Shown: positions 34,826 to 45,538, counted from the first letter of the stretch. The stretch: 64,000 nucleotides of DNA from Rivibacter subsaxonicus (GCF_004217215.1 NZ_SHKP01000004.1:776829-840828), one strand, 5' to 3'. Notes: a model not told the origin generated them from the letters alone. A program made the numbers and translations.

Positions 34826-35983
34826 ATGAAAGCCTGGATCGTCCTTGGCCTTTGCGCCGCGCTGCTGGGCTGCGCCAGCGCGCCGCCGGTGCCGGCGGTG
34901 GATGTGACGGCGCTGTTCCACGACGAGTTGTTCGAGCCGCCCTCCGAGCCCGTCGATCCGGCCCGGATCTTCGAGGCCAGCGAGGCGATGAAGCAGTTCG
35001 TCGGCATCGAGATCGCGCGCGACCTGCGCACCAAGGGCCTGCGCCAGGGCCTGGCCGACGCGCTCTACACCCGCGGCCAGCTGCGGCTCGACTACGACGC
35101 GAGCAACACCCGCAACGCGGCCGAGGCCTTCGAGGCGCGCGCCGGCAATTGCCTGTCGCTGGTCATCATGACCGCCGCGCTGGCCAAGGAACTGAAGATG
35201 CAGGTGCAGTTCCAGAGCGTGCCGATCGACGACAGCTGGAGCCGCAGCGGCGACCTGCTGGTGCTCAACGGCCATGTCAACGTGAGCCTGGGCCAGCGGC
35301 TGACCGAGGCGCGCCACTGGCAGCCGATCCGCGAGGAAGTGACGATCGACTTCCTGCCGCCCGAGGCGTTGCGCGGCCAGCGGGCGCGGCCGATCAGCGA
35401 GTCCACGGTGGTGGCGATGTACATGAACAACCGCGCCGCCGAGGCGCTGGCCGCGGGCCGGCTCGACGACGGCTACTGGTGGGCGCGCGAGGCCCTGCGC
35501 CAGGAACCGACGTTCCGCAGCAGCTACAACACCCTGGGCGTGATCTACCTGCGCCGCGGGCGGCCGGTGGAGGCCGAGCAGGTGCTGCGACTGGCTTGGC
35601 AGCAGGATCCGCGCAACACGCGCGTCATCGCCAACCTGATCCGGGTGCAGACCGAACTGGGGCGCCCGGCCGAGGCCGAGCAGCTGAGCCGCAAGCTGGC
35701 CGAACTCGAACCCTACCCGCCCTTCCACTTCATGAGTCTCGGCGTGGCCGCGCTCGAACGTGGCGATACGCGAGTGGCACGCGAGCACTTCGAGCGCGAA
35801 CTTGATCGCGCGCCCGAGCAACCCGAACTGCACTACTGGCTCGCCGTGACCTATCAGCGGCTCGGCGACATCCGCGCGGCCCGCAAGCACCTCGACATCG
35901 CGATCACCGGCAGCACCAACCGCGACGAGCGCGCGATCTACTCGGCCAAGCTCGACAGGATCAATGCGCTGACGGCGCACTAG
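34826..35983 (+). CDS. TPR-containing lipoprotein with transglutaminase-like region
   Basis: 385 residues from ATG 34826. Lipobox LLGC makes Cys16 the lipidation site. Residues ~45-190 resemble a transglutaminase-like domain with a conserved Cys/Ser loop (ARAGNCLSLVIM); residues ~205-370 contain about four TPR motifs (SSYNTLGVIYLRRGRPVEAE, HYWLAVTYQRLGDIRAARKH). A periplasm-facing lipoprotein of unknown role, known in several betaproteobacteria. Probably unrelated to the C1 genes. Confidence 0.82.
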   Translation: MKAWIVLGLCAALLGCASAPPVPAVDVTALFHDELFEPPSEPVDPARIFEASEAMKQFVGIEIARDLRTKGLRQGLADALYTRGQLRLDYDASNTRNAAEAFEARAGNCLSLVIMTAALAKELKMQVQFQSVPIDDSWSRSGDLLVLNGHVNVSLGQRLTEARHWQPIREEVTIDFLPPEALRGQRARPISESTVVAMYMNNRAAEALAAGRLDDGYWWAREALRQEPTFRSSYNTLGVIYLRRGRPVEAEQVLRLAWQQDPRNTRVIANLIRVQTELGRPAEAEQLSRKLAELEPYPPFHFMSLGVAALERGDTRVAREHFERELDRAPEQPELHYWLAVTYQRLGDIRAARKHLDIAITGSTNRDERAIYSAKLDRINALTAH

Positions 35984-36010
35984 CGGCGACGCGCCGCCTC
36001 GGGCAGAGGA

Positions 36011-36379
36011 TCAGGGCGTGCTCGTGACCCATTGCCTTGCGGCGTCGAGTTCACCTGAAGCAAAGTGCCTGATCTCCGCGGCGACGAAGTGCGATGCCAG
36101 GCGCTCGGCGACATTGCCCAGGGCGGAGTCGGTGACCAGCGCGATCTTCCTGATGCGCCGATGGTGATCCCGGACGAAGCGAAAGTGGGCCGCCATCGCG
36201 CCGAAGCTCTCCCAGCCCGGAAACTTTGGCGCCTCGATGATGAGGCCGGCCAAGCCCCCCGTTTCCTCGATGTACGGATCGACCGACTTCGCGAGCTGTT
36301 CGAAGTCGGCCTGCTCGAGCGCAGATATCGGCCGCAGGTACAGAACGGAGTGGGCACGGTCGAGGGTGTGTTCGATCAT
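36011..36379 (-). CDS. SpoIIAA-like (STAS-fold) protein
   Basis: 122 residues from ATG 36379. PF11964-type SpoIIAA-like protein: MIEHTLDRAHSVLYLRP, GLIIEAPKFPGWESFGAM, and the conserved MAAHFRFVRDHHRRIRKIALVTD. Found widely as a small cytoplasmic protein of unknown function. Convergent with the TPR lipoprotein. Confidence 0.87.
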   Translation of the reverse strand: MIEHTLDRAHSVLYLRPISALEQADFEQLAKSVDPYIEETGGLAGLIIEAPKFPGWESFGAMAAHFRFVRDHHRRIRKIALVTDSALGNVAERLASHFVAAEIRHFASGELDAARQWVTSTP

Positions 36380-36528
36380 CGGTGGCTCCTTCCGTATTGA
36401 CGCGGCTCGGTCCAAGGCCCTCATGAGTCCTGCTGCCCGGGCCGATCCGTGGCAGTCAGCTCGGGCAGGTTCTCACTACGTGCCCGGGCGCTACCACCCT
36501 TGGCGTCAAGGATGATCGGGGTGGCCGA

Positions 36529-37827
36529 CTAGCGCAAGTTGCCCGTATGCCCCAGCGAATACCGCCCCGGCTGCGGCCATACCGTCAGTCCGTGCGGCTC
36601 GGCGCCGACCTTGATCTTGTCGACCGCGCCGCTGGCGGTGTCGATGCGGTAGACCACGTTGTCGTAGCGGCCCGAGAGCCACAGGTACTTGCCGTCGGCG
36701 CTGACGTTGCCCATGTCGGGGCTGCCGCCGCCGGGGATCGGCCAGGTTTGCTCGACCTTGCCGCTGGCGAAGTCGAGCACCGAGACGCTGCCCGGGCCTT
36801 TGGGCTTGCCGCGGATCTGGTTGCTGCCGCGGTTGGCCACGTAGAGCTTCTTGCCGTCGCGGCTCGGGTAGAGGCCGTGGGCACCGACGCCGGTCGGCAC
36901 GAAGCCGACCTGGCGCAGCGTCTCGCCGTCGACCACATGCACGCCGTCGGCCATCATGTCGGCCACGTAGAAGAGCTTGCCGTCGGGCGAGGCGCGCACG
37001 TCCTGCGGCATGCCGGGCGTGGTGCAGATCTCGGCGCCGAGCTGGGCCGGGTCGGGCACCTTCTTCGGCTTCTTGCCGGGCTGGTCGATGATCGCCAGCG
37101 CATCCGGGCGGTTGTAGTACTGGGTCAGGCGCAGCGTGCCCAGCACCTTGCGGTTGACGAGGTCGATCTTGGTGATCGCGCCGCCGAACTCGCAGGTGAA
37201 CAGCGCGTAGCGCCCGTCGATCGAGAAGTCGGCGTGGTTGATGCCGGCGCACAGCGGCGTCGGGATCGTGAAGTCGATCTTGTTGATGCTGCGCACGTCG
37301 CGGAAGTCGAGCCGCTTGAAGGCCTCGGCGACGACGATCGCGTACTTGCCGTCGGGCGACCAGTACATGTTGTACGGGTCCTCGACCATGATCTGCGGCC
37401 CCGGCTTGCCGGTCAGCGGGTCGACCGGCGTCAGGCTGCCGTCGTTGCGGCCCTCGGCATTGTTGGCGACCCACAGCGTCTTCAGGTCCCACGAGGGCAC
37501 CACATGCTGCGGGTGGATGCCGACCTTGAAGGTGTCGATCACCTTCAGCGTGGCCGGGTCGATCACCGAGACGGTGTGGGCCGAGCGGTTGGGCACGTAG
37601 ACGCGCGGCAGCGCGCCGGCCACCGCCGGGCTCATGCGCTCGCTGACGGTCTCGCTGTAGAGGTTGTTGCGGTCGGGCACGCCCGGCATGCCGGGCACCG
37701 TGACGATCGGAGCCGGGGCGGCTGCGGGTGCCGGCGGCGTGGTGGTCTGGGCCGCGACCCACCAGGTGGTGGCGCCGAGGGCGACGAACAGGCTCGGCAG
37801 GAGGATGACGCGGGACATCGTGCGCAT
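36529..37827 (-). CDS. exported YVTN-type beta-propeller protein
   Basis: 432 residues with signal peptide (ILLPSLFVALGATTWWVAAQ), then a Pro/Ala-rich linker and seven-bladed beta-propeller repeats (RVYVPNRSAHTVSVIDPATL, KYAIVVAEAF, KLYVANRGSNQI, KYLWLSGRYDNVVYRID). Such proteins are periplasmic, often near PQQ- or C1-oxidation genes, and may bind or scaffold partners. It lies 53 bp after the exported creatininase-like gene, in the mfnB operon. No enzymatic motif seen. A second ATG (37818) is also possible. Confidence 0.85.
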   Translation of the reverse strand: MRTMSRVILLPSLFVALGATTWWVAAQTTTPPAPAAAPAPIVTVPGMPGVPDRNNLYSETVSERMSPAVAGALPRVYVPNRSAHTVSVIDPATLKVIDTFKVGIHPQHVVPSWDLKTLWVANNAEGRNDGSLTPVDPLTGKPGPQIMVEDPYNMYWSPDGKYAIVVAEAFKRLDFRDVRSINKIDFTIPTPLCAGINHADFSIDGRYALFTCEFGGAITKIDLVNRKVLGTLRLTQYYNRPDALAIIDQPGKKPKKVPDPAQLGAEICTTPGMPQDVRASPDGKLFYVADMMADGVHVVDGETLRQVGFVPTGVGAHGLYPSRDGKKLYVANRGSNQIRGKPKGPGSVSVLDFASGKVEQTWPIPGGGSPDMGNVSADGKYLWLSGRYDNVVYRIDTASGAVDKIKVGAEPHGLTVWPQPGRYSLGHTGNLR

Positions 37828-37880
37828 GGAACGGCTCGGGCGGGTCGGATTGCCCGCATTATCGAGCCGGCGCCATCGGC

Positions 37881-38699
37881 TCAGTTCTGCGGTGTGTCAA
37901 TCGCGCGGCGGATCGCCGCCACGCTGCGCGCGACGATCAGCTCGACGCCAAGCTGCCCCAGCGCCGCGCTGGCCGCGCGCGGGTCGCCGGCAACGCCGCT
38001 GCTGCGCTCGTCCTGCAGTGCGAGCCGGTCCTTGCGCACGGCGCCGGGCTCGATCGCCAGCGTCAGCGCGGTGTCGGCGCTGGCCGCGTGGGTGCCAATC
38101 TGGGCCGGGCTCAGGCCCTTGTCGCGCAGCGCCTGCACGTAGGCGCCCTGCACGGTGGCGTAGTAGTCGCCGATGAAGTGCGCGCGGGTCTTTGCCCGGG
38201 CCCATTCGCGGTTGAGCTTGGTCGTCACCGCCTTGAGTTCGCCCTGGTAGTTGCCGGAATCGCCGATCAGCACCACGTCGCGAAAGCCGGCCTGGCGAAA
38301 GCTGCGTGCGGCACCTTCGAGCACGCCGCGAAAGGCGGCATCGGGGATGGAGATCGTGCCGGGGAACCGCATGTGGCCGCCCGGCGGGTCGATGCTGCCC
38401 TCGGGCACGTAGGCCACCACCGGCGCCACCAGCGCGTTGCCGAGTTCTGCCGCGATGCGTCCGGCCAGCGCCCGGGCCCGCAGGTTGTGCTTGCCGAGCA
38501 CCATGTGCGGCCCGTTCTGCTCGGTGCCGCCGACCGGGATGATGATGGTCGTGTGGCCGCTGCCGATGGCGTCGCGCAGCTCGGTCCAGCTCAGCTCCTC
38601 GATGAACAGGCTGGGCGGAGCCGCGCTCGCGGCGGACGCGGCGCTGGCCAGCAGGCAGCACAGCCAGGCCAGAACCAGGGTACTCAGGCTTCTGCGCAT
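37881..38699 (-). CDS. exported creatininase-family protein
   Basis: 272 residues from ATG 38699, with a clear signal peptide ([20 protein letters not shown]). The rest is a creatininase fold: VGGTEQNGPHMVLGKHN, GGHMRFPGTISIP and LIGDSGNYQG. In classical creatininases the first block reads EQHGPH..TD and the second NGHGGN, so two or three metal ligands are changed. A subfamily with these features exists in proteobacteria; it is unassigned. Its start overlaps the 3' end of mfnB by 16 bp, so it is co-transcribed with methylofuran genes. Confidence 0.83.
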   Translation of the reverse strand: MRRSLSTLVLAWLCCLLASAASAASAAPPSLFIEELSWTELRDAIGSGHTTIIIPVGGTEQNGPHMVLGKHNLRARALAGRIAAELGNALVAPVVAYVPEGSIDPPGGHMRFPGTISIPDAAFRGVLEGAARSFRQAGFRDVVLIGDSGNYQGELKAVTTKLNREWARAKTRAHFIGDYYATVQGAYVQALRDKGLSPAQIGTHAASADTALTLAIEPGAVRKDRLALQDERSSGVAGDPRAASAALGQLGVELIVARSVAAIRRAIDTPQN

Positions 38700-39418
38700 G
38701 CTGCGAGGCGGGTGTTCGTCGTGGCGCGGGATACGGCGAGTTGCAGCGCCGCGAGCCGCTCGGGAACCAGTGCGCCGCGGCGGTCGCCGCCGCAGACCGC
38801 GCCGCGAAAGCCGATCACGTCGGGTGCCAGCCGCGTCAGCCGCGGCAACTCGGCCGGGCGTAGCGATCCGGCCAGGCCGGCGAGCGCGCCGCAGCCGCGG
38901 GCGCGAGCTATGAAGTCGACGAGCGCGTCGTCGGCCATGAGCTCGAGCAGGGAACCGCGCGACTTGTCGGCGGTGTCGAGCATCCATGCGCCAAAGGGCT
39001 GCCGCGCGGCGGCCTCCAGCAGCGTGGGGTCGATGCCGCGGTCGGCGAGGAAGACCGGCACCACCGGCGCGCCGCTCGCGCCGAGCGCCTCGATGGCACA
39101 CCTGGCCTCGCTGCGCGATCCGCTCGCGAGGTCGATGCCGACCTTGACCCAGTCGACGCCGGTGGCGGCCGTGACGCGCACTTGCGCCAGCATCGCGTCG
39201 AGCTCGCCCAGCGGCAGGTCGCCCACCGTGGCGCTGATGCGCGCGCGCGGATGGCTGGCGCGCAGTTCGTCGACGATCGGGCCGATCGTCCCGAGCGCCA
39301 CTGCGCCGAGCGCACCAGCCTTCGGCTCCTTGAGGTCGATCAGCTCGACGCCCGCCGCGGCGGCGAGCCGCGCCTCGGCGGCATCGCGCACGCTGACCAG
39401 GAGCTGCATCGCGCTCAT
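38684..39418 (-). CDS. mfnB: (5-formylfuran-3-yl)methyl phosphate synthase MfnB
   Basis: 244 residues, TIM-barrel of the former DUF556. Archaeal MfnB makes the furan precursor of methanofuran from two glyceraldehyde 3-phosphates. Active-site segments are seen as IDLKEPKAGALGAV, VKVGIDL and MLDTADKSRGSLLEL with the conserved lysines. ATG 39418 overlaps the DUF447 gene by 4 bp (ATGA). Together with mfnE/F-like genes at 33-34.7 kb it covers the furan branch of methylofuran. Confidence 0.92.
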   Translation of the reverse strand: MSAMQLLVSVRDAAEARLAAAAGVELIDLKEPKAGALGAVALGTIGPIVDELRASHPRARISATVGDLPLGELDAMLAQVRVTAATGVDWVKVGIDLASGSRSEARCAIEALGASGAPVVPVFLADRGIDPTLLEAAARQPFGAWMLDTADKSRGSLLELMADDALVDFIARARGCGALAGLAGSLRPAELPRLTRLAPDVIGFRGAVCGGDRRGALVPERLAALQLAVSRATTNTRLAACAEA

Positions 39419-39996
39419 CGCGCCGCGGCCCGGTGCGCCGCGACCGCCTGCTGCAACCAGCCAAAGGCCTGGCGCTCGGCGTCGCCGGCGGTCTTGTCGA
39501 TTGCGATCTGCAGATAGGCCATCTCGGCGTCGATCTTCTCGGTTTGCAGCATGTGCAGACGGCTTACCAGCACCGCGCCCTCGATCACCGCTGCCTGCGC
39601 GCGGTTGAAGCCGGCAAAGGGCAGGTGCTGCTCCTCGTGCACGCGCCTGAGCGTGAGGGTCGGCCGCTCGTCATGGTCATCGTCGTGTTCGAGCGCCAGC
39701 ACCACATGCGAAAGCGCCTGCGCCAGGCGCACGCCGGCGATGGTCGCCACCGGCAGCAGCGACCAACTGCGCGGGCCGAGCCAGCGTGCCGTGACCGCGC
39801 CGGCGAACACCCGCACGTCGGTCGTGAGGTTGAGCACCGCATGGCCGCTGGCGCGGATGTTGTCGAGCGTGGCCGAGGGCTTGAAGGGCTTGAGCAGCAC
39901 GCGGCCTTCGCTGTAGCGCACGCCGAAGGGCGCCACATGCGGCGTGCCGTCGGCGGCCAGCGTCGTGACCACGGTCTCGAAGATCATGTCGTTCAT
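39415..39996 (-). CDS. DUF447 flavin-reductase-like protein of H4MPT islands
   Basis: 193 residues from ATG 39996. DUF447 proteins have a split-barrel FMN-binding fold; the segment FETVVTTLAADGTPHVAPFG and LLKPFKPSATLDNI is typical. They are recurrent in H4MPT islands of methylotrophs and in methanogens, with no assigned reaction. It overlaps both neighbours by 4 bp. Confidence 0.87.
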   Translation of the reverse strand: MNDMIFETVVTTLAADGTPHVAPFGVRYSEGRVLLKPFKPSATLDNIRASGHAVLNLTTDVRVFAGAVTARWLGPRSWSLLPVATIAGVRLAQALSHVVLALEHDDDHDERPTLTLRRVHEEQHLPFAGFNRAQAAVIEGAVLVSRLHMLQTEKIDAEMAYLQIAIDKTAGDAERQAFGWLQQAVAAHRAAAR

Positions 39997-41402
39997 GGCT
40001 TCTGCCTGTTCGCCGTTCGCAGCGTGGTGCCGGGCGCGCATTGCTCTAGCAGGTCCTCGGCATTGCGGTCGGCCGCCACGCCCCAGTCGAGCTGTTGATC
40101 CTGCGCGTAGCGCTTGCCGAGCTGCCAGGCGATCTGGGCCCGGGCCAGCTCGACGCCCATGTAGAAGGCGTGGCTGGCGTCGTCTTCGAGCTTGAGCTGC
40201 GGCCACAGCGCGAAGGGGTCGCGCTCGACCCGCAGCCCGTCGCGGTTGTAGACATGCAGGCCCTGCTCGGAGACCTGGATGCGGAAGTTGGGGTCGCGCA
40301 CCTCGCGCGCGATCGCGGCGATCTCTTGCGGCGTATCCGGAAACGGGTGCTTGGCGTGCACCGTCATCAGCGCCTCGCTCATGCCCTTGGGCAAGCTCTG
40401 CGTCTGCACCGCGGCATGCATGATGCGGCGCGCCACGTCGGCCTCGCGCACCGCGCGTCGCGCATGCTGGCTCACCTGGGTGGTGAGGATCGCAGCCGCG
40501 TCGAGCTCGGCGCAGAGGCCGAGCAGCAGCGCGTTGATGCCGCTGGTGTCGGCCTCGACCAGCTCGGTCAGGTTGCCGACGCCGACCAGGATCTCGAGTT
40601 GCGGATGGCGGTCGCGCAGTCGCTGGTAGCGCGCGATCGAGCGCACGAAGCCGAAGGGCAGCGGGTCGAGGATGCTGTCGGCCATGAAGGGCCGGGCGCG
40701 CGCCTGCATCGCAGCGATGGCGGCGTCGAGCGAGGCCTCGTCCTGCGGTTCGCGCGCGATCAGCACCGGCGTGCTGGCGACCTCGTCGACGATCCACAGC
40801 GTGTCGAGCGTGAGGCTGAGCAGGTAGTCGGCACCGGCGCGGCCGCCGCGCAGCAGCTCCTGCGGGTCGAGCGAGTCGACGCTGACGGCGAAGCCGCCGC
40901 CCTTGAGCGCCTGCACCGCGTCTTCGAGATGCGGGAAGGGCGTGGCCGGCAGGCAGCCGATGTCGATCACGTCGGCGCCCTCGGCGCGCAAGAGCGAGGC
41001 GCGCTCCGCGATCTGTTCGACCGACAGCTTCGCGGCATCGACGATCTCGGCAAAGATCTTCGTGCGGTACTTGCCGAGGTCGACCGGCTTGCCCTGCCGG
41101 TTGAAGAAGCGCGGCAGGTCCTTGAGTTCCTCGGGGCCGCGCTGCACCGGCAGGCCGTAGTGGGCGCAAAGCGCATCGACATCGCCGCGCGCGCGGCCCG
41201 GCAGCATCAGCCGGTCGACCGGCCGCTCGCCCTGCAGCGGCGCCGGCAGGCGGCGCATCACCATCTCGGTGGTCATCAGCGCGGCGACCTGCAGGCCGAT
41301 CTCGCGCACCTCCCAGCTGAAGGCCGGCGGCTCGATGCTCGCCAGCACGCGCCTGAGCGCGGGCTCGGCGAGGCGGCCGGTCAGGAAGAGGATGTGTTCC
41401 AT
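39993..41402 (-). CDS. dihydropteroate-synthase-like protein (DUF6513 type)
   Basis: 469 residues from ATG 41402. N-terminal ~120 residues (MEHILFLTGRLAEPALRRVL) are unique to the family; ~130-400 form a pterin-binding/DHPS-like TIM barrel (ADVIDIGCLPATPFPHL, VSVDSLDPQELL, VGVGNLTELVEADTSGINAL). A constant member of H4MPT islands in methylotrophs and of methanogen genomes; in archaea related DHPS-like proteins are linked to H4MPT synthesis but the reaction is unproven. It overlaps the flavoprotein gene by 22 bp. Confidence 0.87.
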   Translation of the reverse strand: MEHILFLTGRLAEPALRRVLASIEPPAFSWEVREIGLQVAALMTTEMVMRRLPAPLQGERPVDRLMLPGRARGDVDALCAHYGLPVQRGPEELKDLPRFFNRQGKPVDLGKYRTKIFAEIVDAAKLSVEQIAERASLLRAEGADVIDIGCLPATPFPHLEDAVQALKGGGFAVSVDSLDPQELLRGGRAGADYLLSLTLDTLWIVDEVASTPVLIAREPQDEASLDAAIAAMQARARPFMADSILDPLPFGFVRSIARYQRLRDRHPQLEILVGVGNLTELVEADTSGINALLLGLCAELDAAAILTTQVSQHARRAVREADVARRIMHAAVQTQSLPKGMSEALMTVHAKHPFPDTPQEIAAIAREVRDPNFRIQVSEQGLHVYNRDGLRVERDPFALWPQLKLEDDASHAFYMGVELARAQIAWQLGKRYAQDQQLDWGVAADRNAEDLLEQCAPGTTLRTANRQKP

Positions 41403-42013
41403 GCAAGCTTGAGTTCGCGCAGCCGGGTCTCGAGCGCGGCCTCCAGTTCGGCCGGCGAACGGACCACGATGCAGTGGTCGATGGCGCGCAGCCGGTCCAC
41501 GTTGTCGAGCTCGATGCGGCGCGGCCGCAGCGTGAGCCACTCCTGGTGCGAACTCTGCGGTGCCTTCGTGATGACCACCGGCTCGGTGTCGCATGCAAAG
41601 ACGATGCCCGGGATGCCGAGCTTGCCGGCCTGCGCGAACATGTTGGTCGGCAAGCTGTCGCTGAAGCCGAAGGCGCACTTGGCGACCGTGTTGCTGGTCG
41701 CCGGCGCCACCACCACCGTGTGATAGGCGTCCTCGTAGAGCGTGCCGACCGGCACCGAGCTCGCGCTCTTGTCGCGGAACACGCGGCCGAAGCGGGCCTT
41801 CAGCGCCTCGATCCGGTGGCCGTAGAGCGGGAGGACCTCGTCGGCGGCGGCCGAGAGAAAGAGGTCGACCTCGGGCAGGCGCAGCGCGATCGCGATCGAC
41901 TCGTCGAGAAAGTGGCCGGAGCCGCTGACGCACCAGGCGAAGCGCGAACGCGGCGCGCCGACGAAGGCGGCGGCGTCCTCGCCGCTGCCGGCGCTGGCCC
42001 AGGGGTCCGTCAC
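41381..42013 (-). CDS. flavoprotein (AfpA/DmrB-like, dihydromethanopterin reductase type)
   Basis: 210 residues if translation starts at GTG 42013, which lies 17 bp after the activator's stop. Flavodoxin-like FMN-binding fold (PF02441): FAWCVSGSGHFLDESIAIAL at the N-terminus, VVVAPATSNTVAKCAFGFSD, CDTEPV. The frame is open back to 42097 inside the regulator gene. Archaeal AfpA and DmrB belong here; DmrB reduces dihydromethanopterin to H4MPT. A role in that final reduction is plausible, since no dmrA is seen in this window. Confidence 0.82.
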   Translation of the reverse strand: MTDPWASAGSGEDAAAFVGAPRSRFAWCVSGSGHFLDESIAIALRLPEVDLFLSAAADEVLPLYGHRIEALKARFGRVFRDKSASSVPVGTLYEDAYHTVVVAPATSNTVAKCAFGFSDSLPTNMFAQAGKLGIPGIVFACDTEPVVITKAPQSSHQEWLTLRPRRIELDNVDRLRAIDHCIVVRSPAELEAALETRLRELKLAWNTSSS

Positions 42014-42029
42014 CGCGCCGGCGCCACCA

Positions 42030-44066
<2,037 letters not shown>

Positions 44067-44305
44067 GTCTCCTCCGCGGGCCGGCATGCGATCACGCGTG
44101 CCGGCCACAAGGGCGGGTGGGTCGGACCCGGCGTCTTGTTGCGCCGTCTGTCGCGCATTCTGTCGCGACATCGGGATCGGCACAGGGGGAAAGCCCGCAA
44201 AGCCCTGCGCGAGGCCGATCTGGCGCGGCTCTTGCAGCCGGCAAGCCGGCGGCCCGGATAATCCGTGGGTGGCCGCAGCCTGCCGCGCCACAAGGAACCC
44301 AGCCC

Positions 44306-44797
44306 GTGAGTCCTTTCCGCCCCCTGCCGAACGCCGCGCCCCTGGCGCAAGCCGACGCCGTCGCCGCGCTCGACCTGATCTTCATCGAGGGCTTCGTCGG
44401 CCAGACGGTGATCGGTATCCATCACGACGAGCTGCACGACACGCAGCCGGTTCGCATCGACCTCTACGCCGGCGTGCCGCGGCCGCGGGCCTGCGATACC
44501 GACAGCATCGGCGACACCATCGACTACAGCGAGGTGCGCAGCCGCCTGCATCGTCATCTGCTGGAGCATCGGCTGCAGCTGCTCGAGGCCTTTGCCGAAT
44601 CGATTGCCGACATCCTGCTCGACGAGTTCGGTGCGCGCTGGGTGCGGGTGGTGGTGGCCAAGCCGCGCAAGTTCGACGATGTCGAGGCGGTCGGCGTGGC
44701 GATCGAGCGCCAGCGCGTGCCCGCTGCCGACGGCGCCGCGCGAGGGGCGGCAGTGCTGTCGCTGCTCGGTGCCGGCCTGGTGCCCGGCAAGCGCTGA
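44306..44797 (+). CDS. folB: dihydroneopterin aldolase
   Basis: 163 residues from a GTG start at 44306, which has a ribosome-binding site (CAAGGAAC) 10 bases upstream; the frame is open earlier but lacks one. Family signatures IFIEGFVGQTVIGIHHDEL and DTIDYSEVRSRLHRHL are seen, plus the late VVVAKPRKFDDVEAVG. It converts dihydroneopterin to 6-hydroxymethyl-dihydropterin, an intermediate shared by folate and H4MPT synthesis. It faces fae across tandem hairpins and is divergent from the activator gene. Confidence 0.92.
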   Translation: MSPFRPLPNAAPLAQADAVAALDLIFIEGFVGQTVIGIHHDELHDTQPVRIDLYAGVPRPRACDTDSIGDTIDYSEVRSRLHRHLLEHRLQLLEAFAESIADILLDEFGARWVRVVVAKPRKFDDVEAVGVAIERQRVPAADGAARGAAVLSLLGAGLVPGKR

Positions 44798-44818
44798 CAT
44801 CTTCGCGCTCACCATGAA

Positions 44819-44842
44819 CAACGGCGACCCTGAGGTCGCCGT
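44819..44842. terminator. strong hairpin between folB and fae (first)
   Basis: AACGGCGACC-CTGA-GGTCGCCGTT is a perfect 10-bp stem with a 4-nt loop. It lies in the 163-bp convergent gap. As it is symmetrical it could end transcription of both folB and fae. No long U-run is present. Confidence 0.7.
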
Positions 44843-44846
44843 TGCC

Positions 44847-44876
44847 ACTTCTGCATGCCACGAACGGCATGCAGAA
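44847..44876. terminator. strong hairpin between folB and fae (second)
   Basis: CTTCTGCATGCC-ACGAAC-GGCATGCAGAAG is a perfect 12-bp stem with a 6-nt loop, 4 bp after the first hairpin. Two such stems in tandem suit a bidirectional terminator region downstream of the strongly expressed fae. Confidence 0.72.
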
Positions 44877-44960
44877 GAATCAGGCCACATCGAAGCGCCG
44901 GGGCGGCTGGAACGTACCGGCCGCGGGTAGCGGCCGGCGAGGGGAACCGCCCCGAAGCTC

Positions 44961-45470
44961 CTACTTGGCCTGGAACGGGTGCGCCGCGCTGCCCTTCTTG
45001 GCGACCACTTCCTTGGCCGATGGCTCGCCGGCCACCGCGCGCTTGATCGACTCCTTGACCGCGGCGTAGTTGTAGTCCTGGATCTTCTTGTCGTCTTCGG
45101 CCAGCCAGTGGATGAAGACGCCGACGCAGATGAAGAGGTTGTCGGCTTCGTCGGCCGGGATGGTGCCGTCCTCGACGCAATCGGCAACCGCCATCGCCAC
45201 CGCGCGCTGGGCCGGGCCGAACATCTGAACCGCCTGCTTGGCACCCTTGATCGTGACCTTGTTGAACATCACCGTCGATGGCTTGGTCAGCAGGTTCGGT
45301 GCGACCACCGCGAGCAACGAGGTGAAGCCGTCCTTGTTGTTGGTGAGCGCGTTCGCGAACGCGGACTCGACGGGGCTGCCACGCGGCCCGATGAGCAGGT
45401 CGATGTGGGCAACCTCGTTCCCGTCGCCGACCAGCGATTCACCCACCATCATGCGATCGATCTTTGCCAT
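44961..45470 (-). CDS. fae: formaldehyde-activating enzyme Fae
   Basis: 169 residues, canonical Fae. It speeds condensation of formaldehyde with H4MPT to methylene-H4MPT. The catalytic His is His22 in [10 protein letters not shown] (His17 of Methylorubrum Fae), followed by the invariant [20 protein letters not shown] and [21 protein letters not shown] good ribosome-binding site (CGGAGA) precedes ATG 45470. Last gene of the mptG-mtdB-mch run, with its own 147-bp leader containing palindromes, and tandem hairpins after it. Confidence 0.97.
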   Translation of the reverse strand: MAKIDRMMVGESLVGDGNEVAHIDLLIGPRGSPVESAFANALTNNKDGFTSLLAVVAPNLLTKPSTVMFNKVTIKGAKQAVQMFGPAQRAVAMAVADCVEDGTIPADEADNLFICVGVFIHWLAEDDKKIQDYNYAAVKESIKRAVAGEPSAKEVVAKKGSAAHPFQAK

Positions 45471-45503
45471 GGCTGTAGTCTCCGTTGTTCCTGTGGTTCG
45501 GAT

Positions 45504-45527
45504 GGGGCGCTTGCTGCAGCGCGCCCC
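45504..45527. promoter_or_regulatory. inverted repeat in fae leader
   Basis: GGGGCGC (45504-45510) / GCGCCCC (45521-45527) with a 10-nt loop, about 35-57 nt upstream of the fae start. Candidate mRNA stem or operator. Confidence 0.45.
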
Positions 45528-45538
45528 ATTGCAGCGCC

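Noticed and set aside
38684-39418. mfnB product as an indole-3-glycerol-phosphate- or ThiG-like TIM barrel
   Set aside because: The DLKEPKAGALGAV and MLDTADKSRGSLLEL segments are specific for the MfnB (former DUF556) family, and the neighbours are H4MPT/methylofuran genes.
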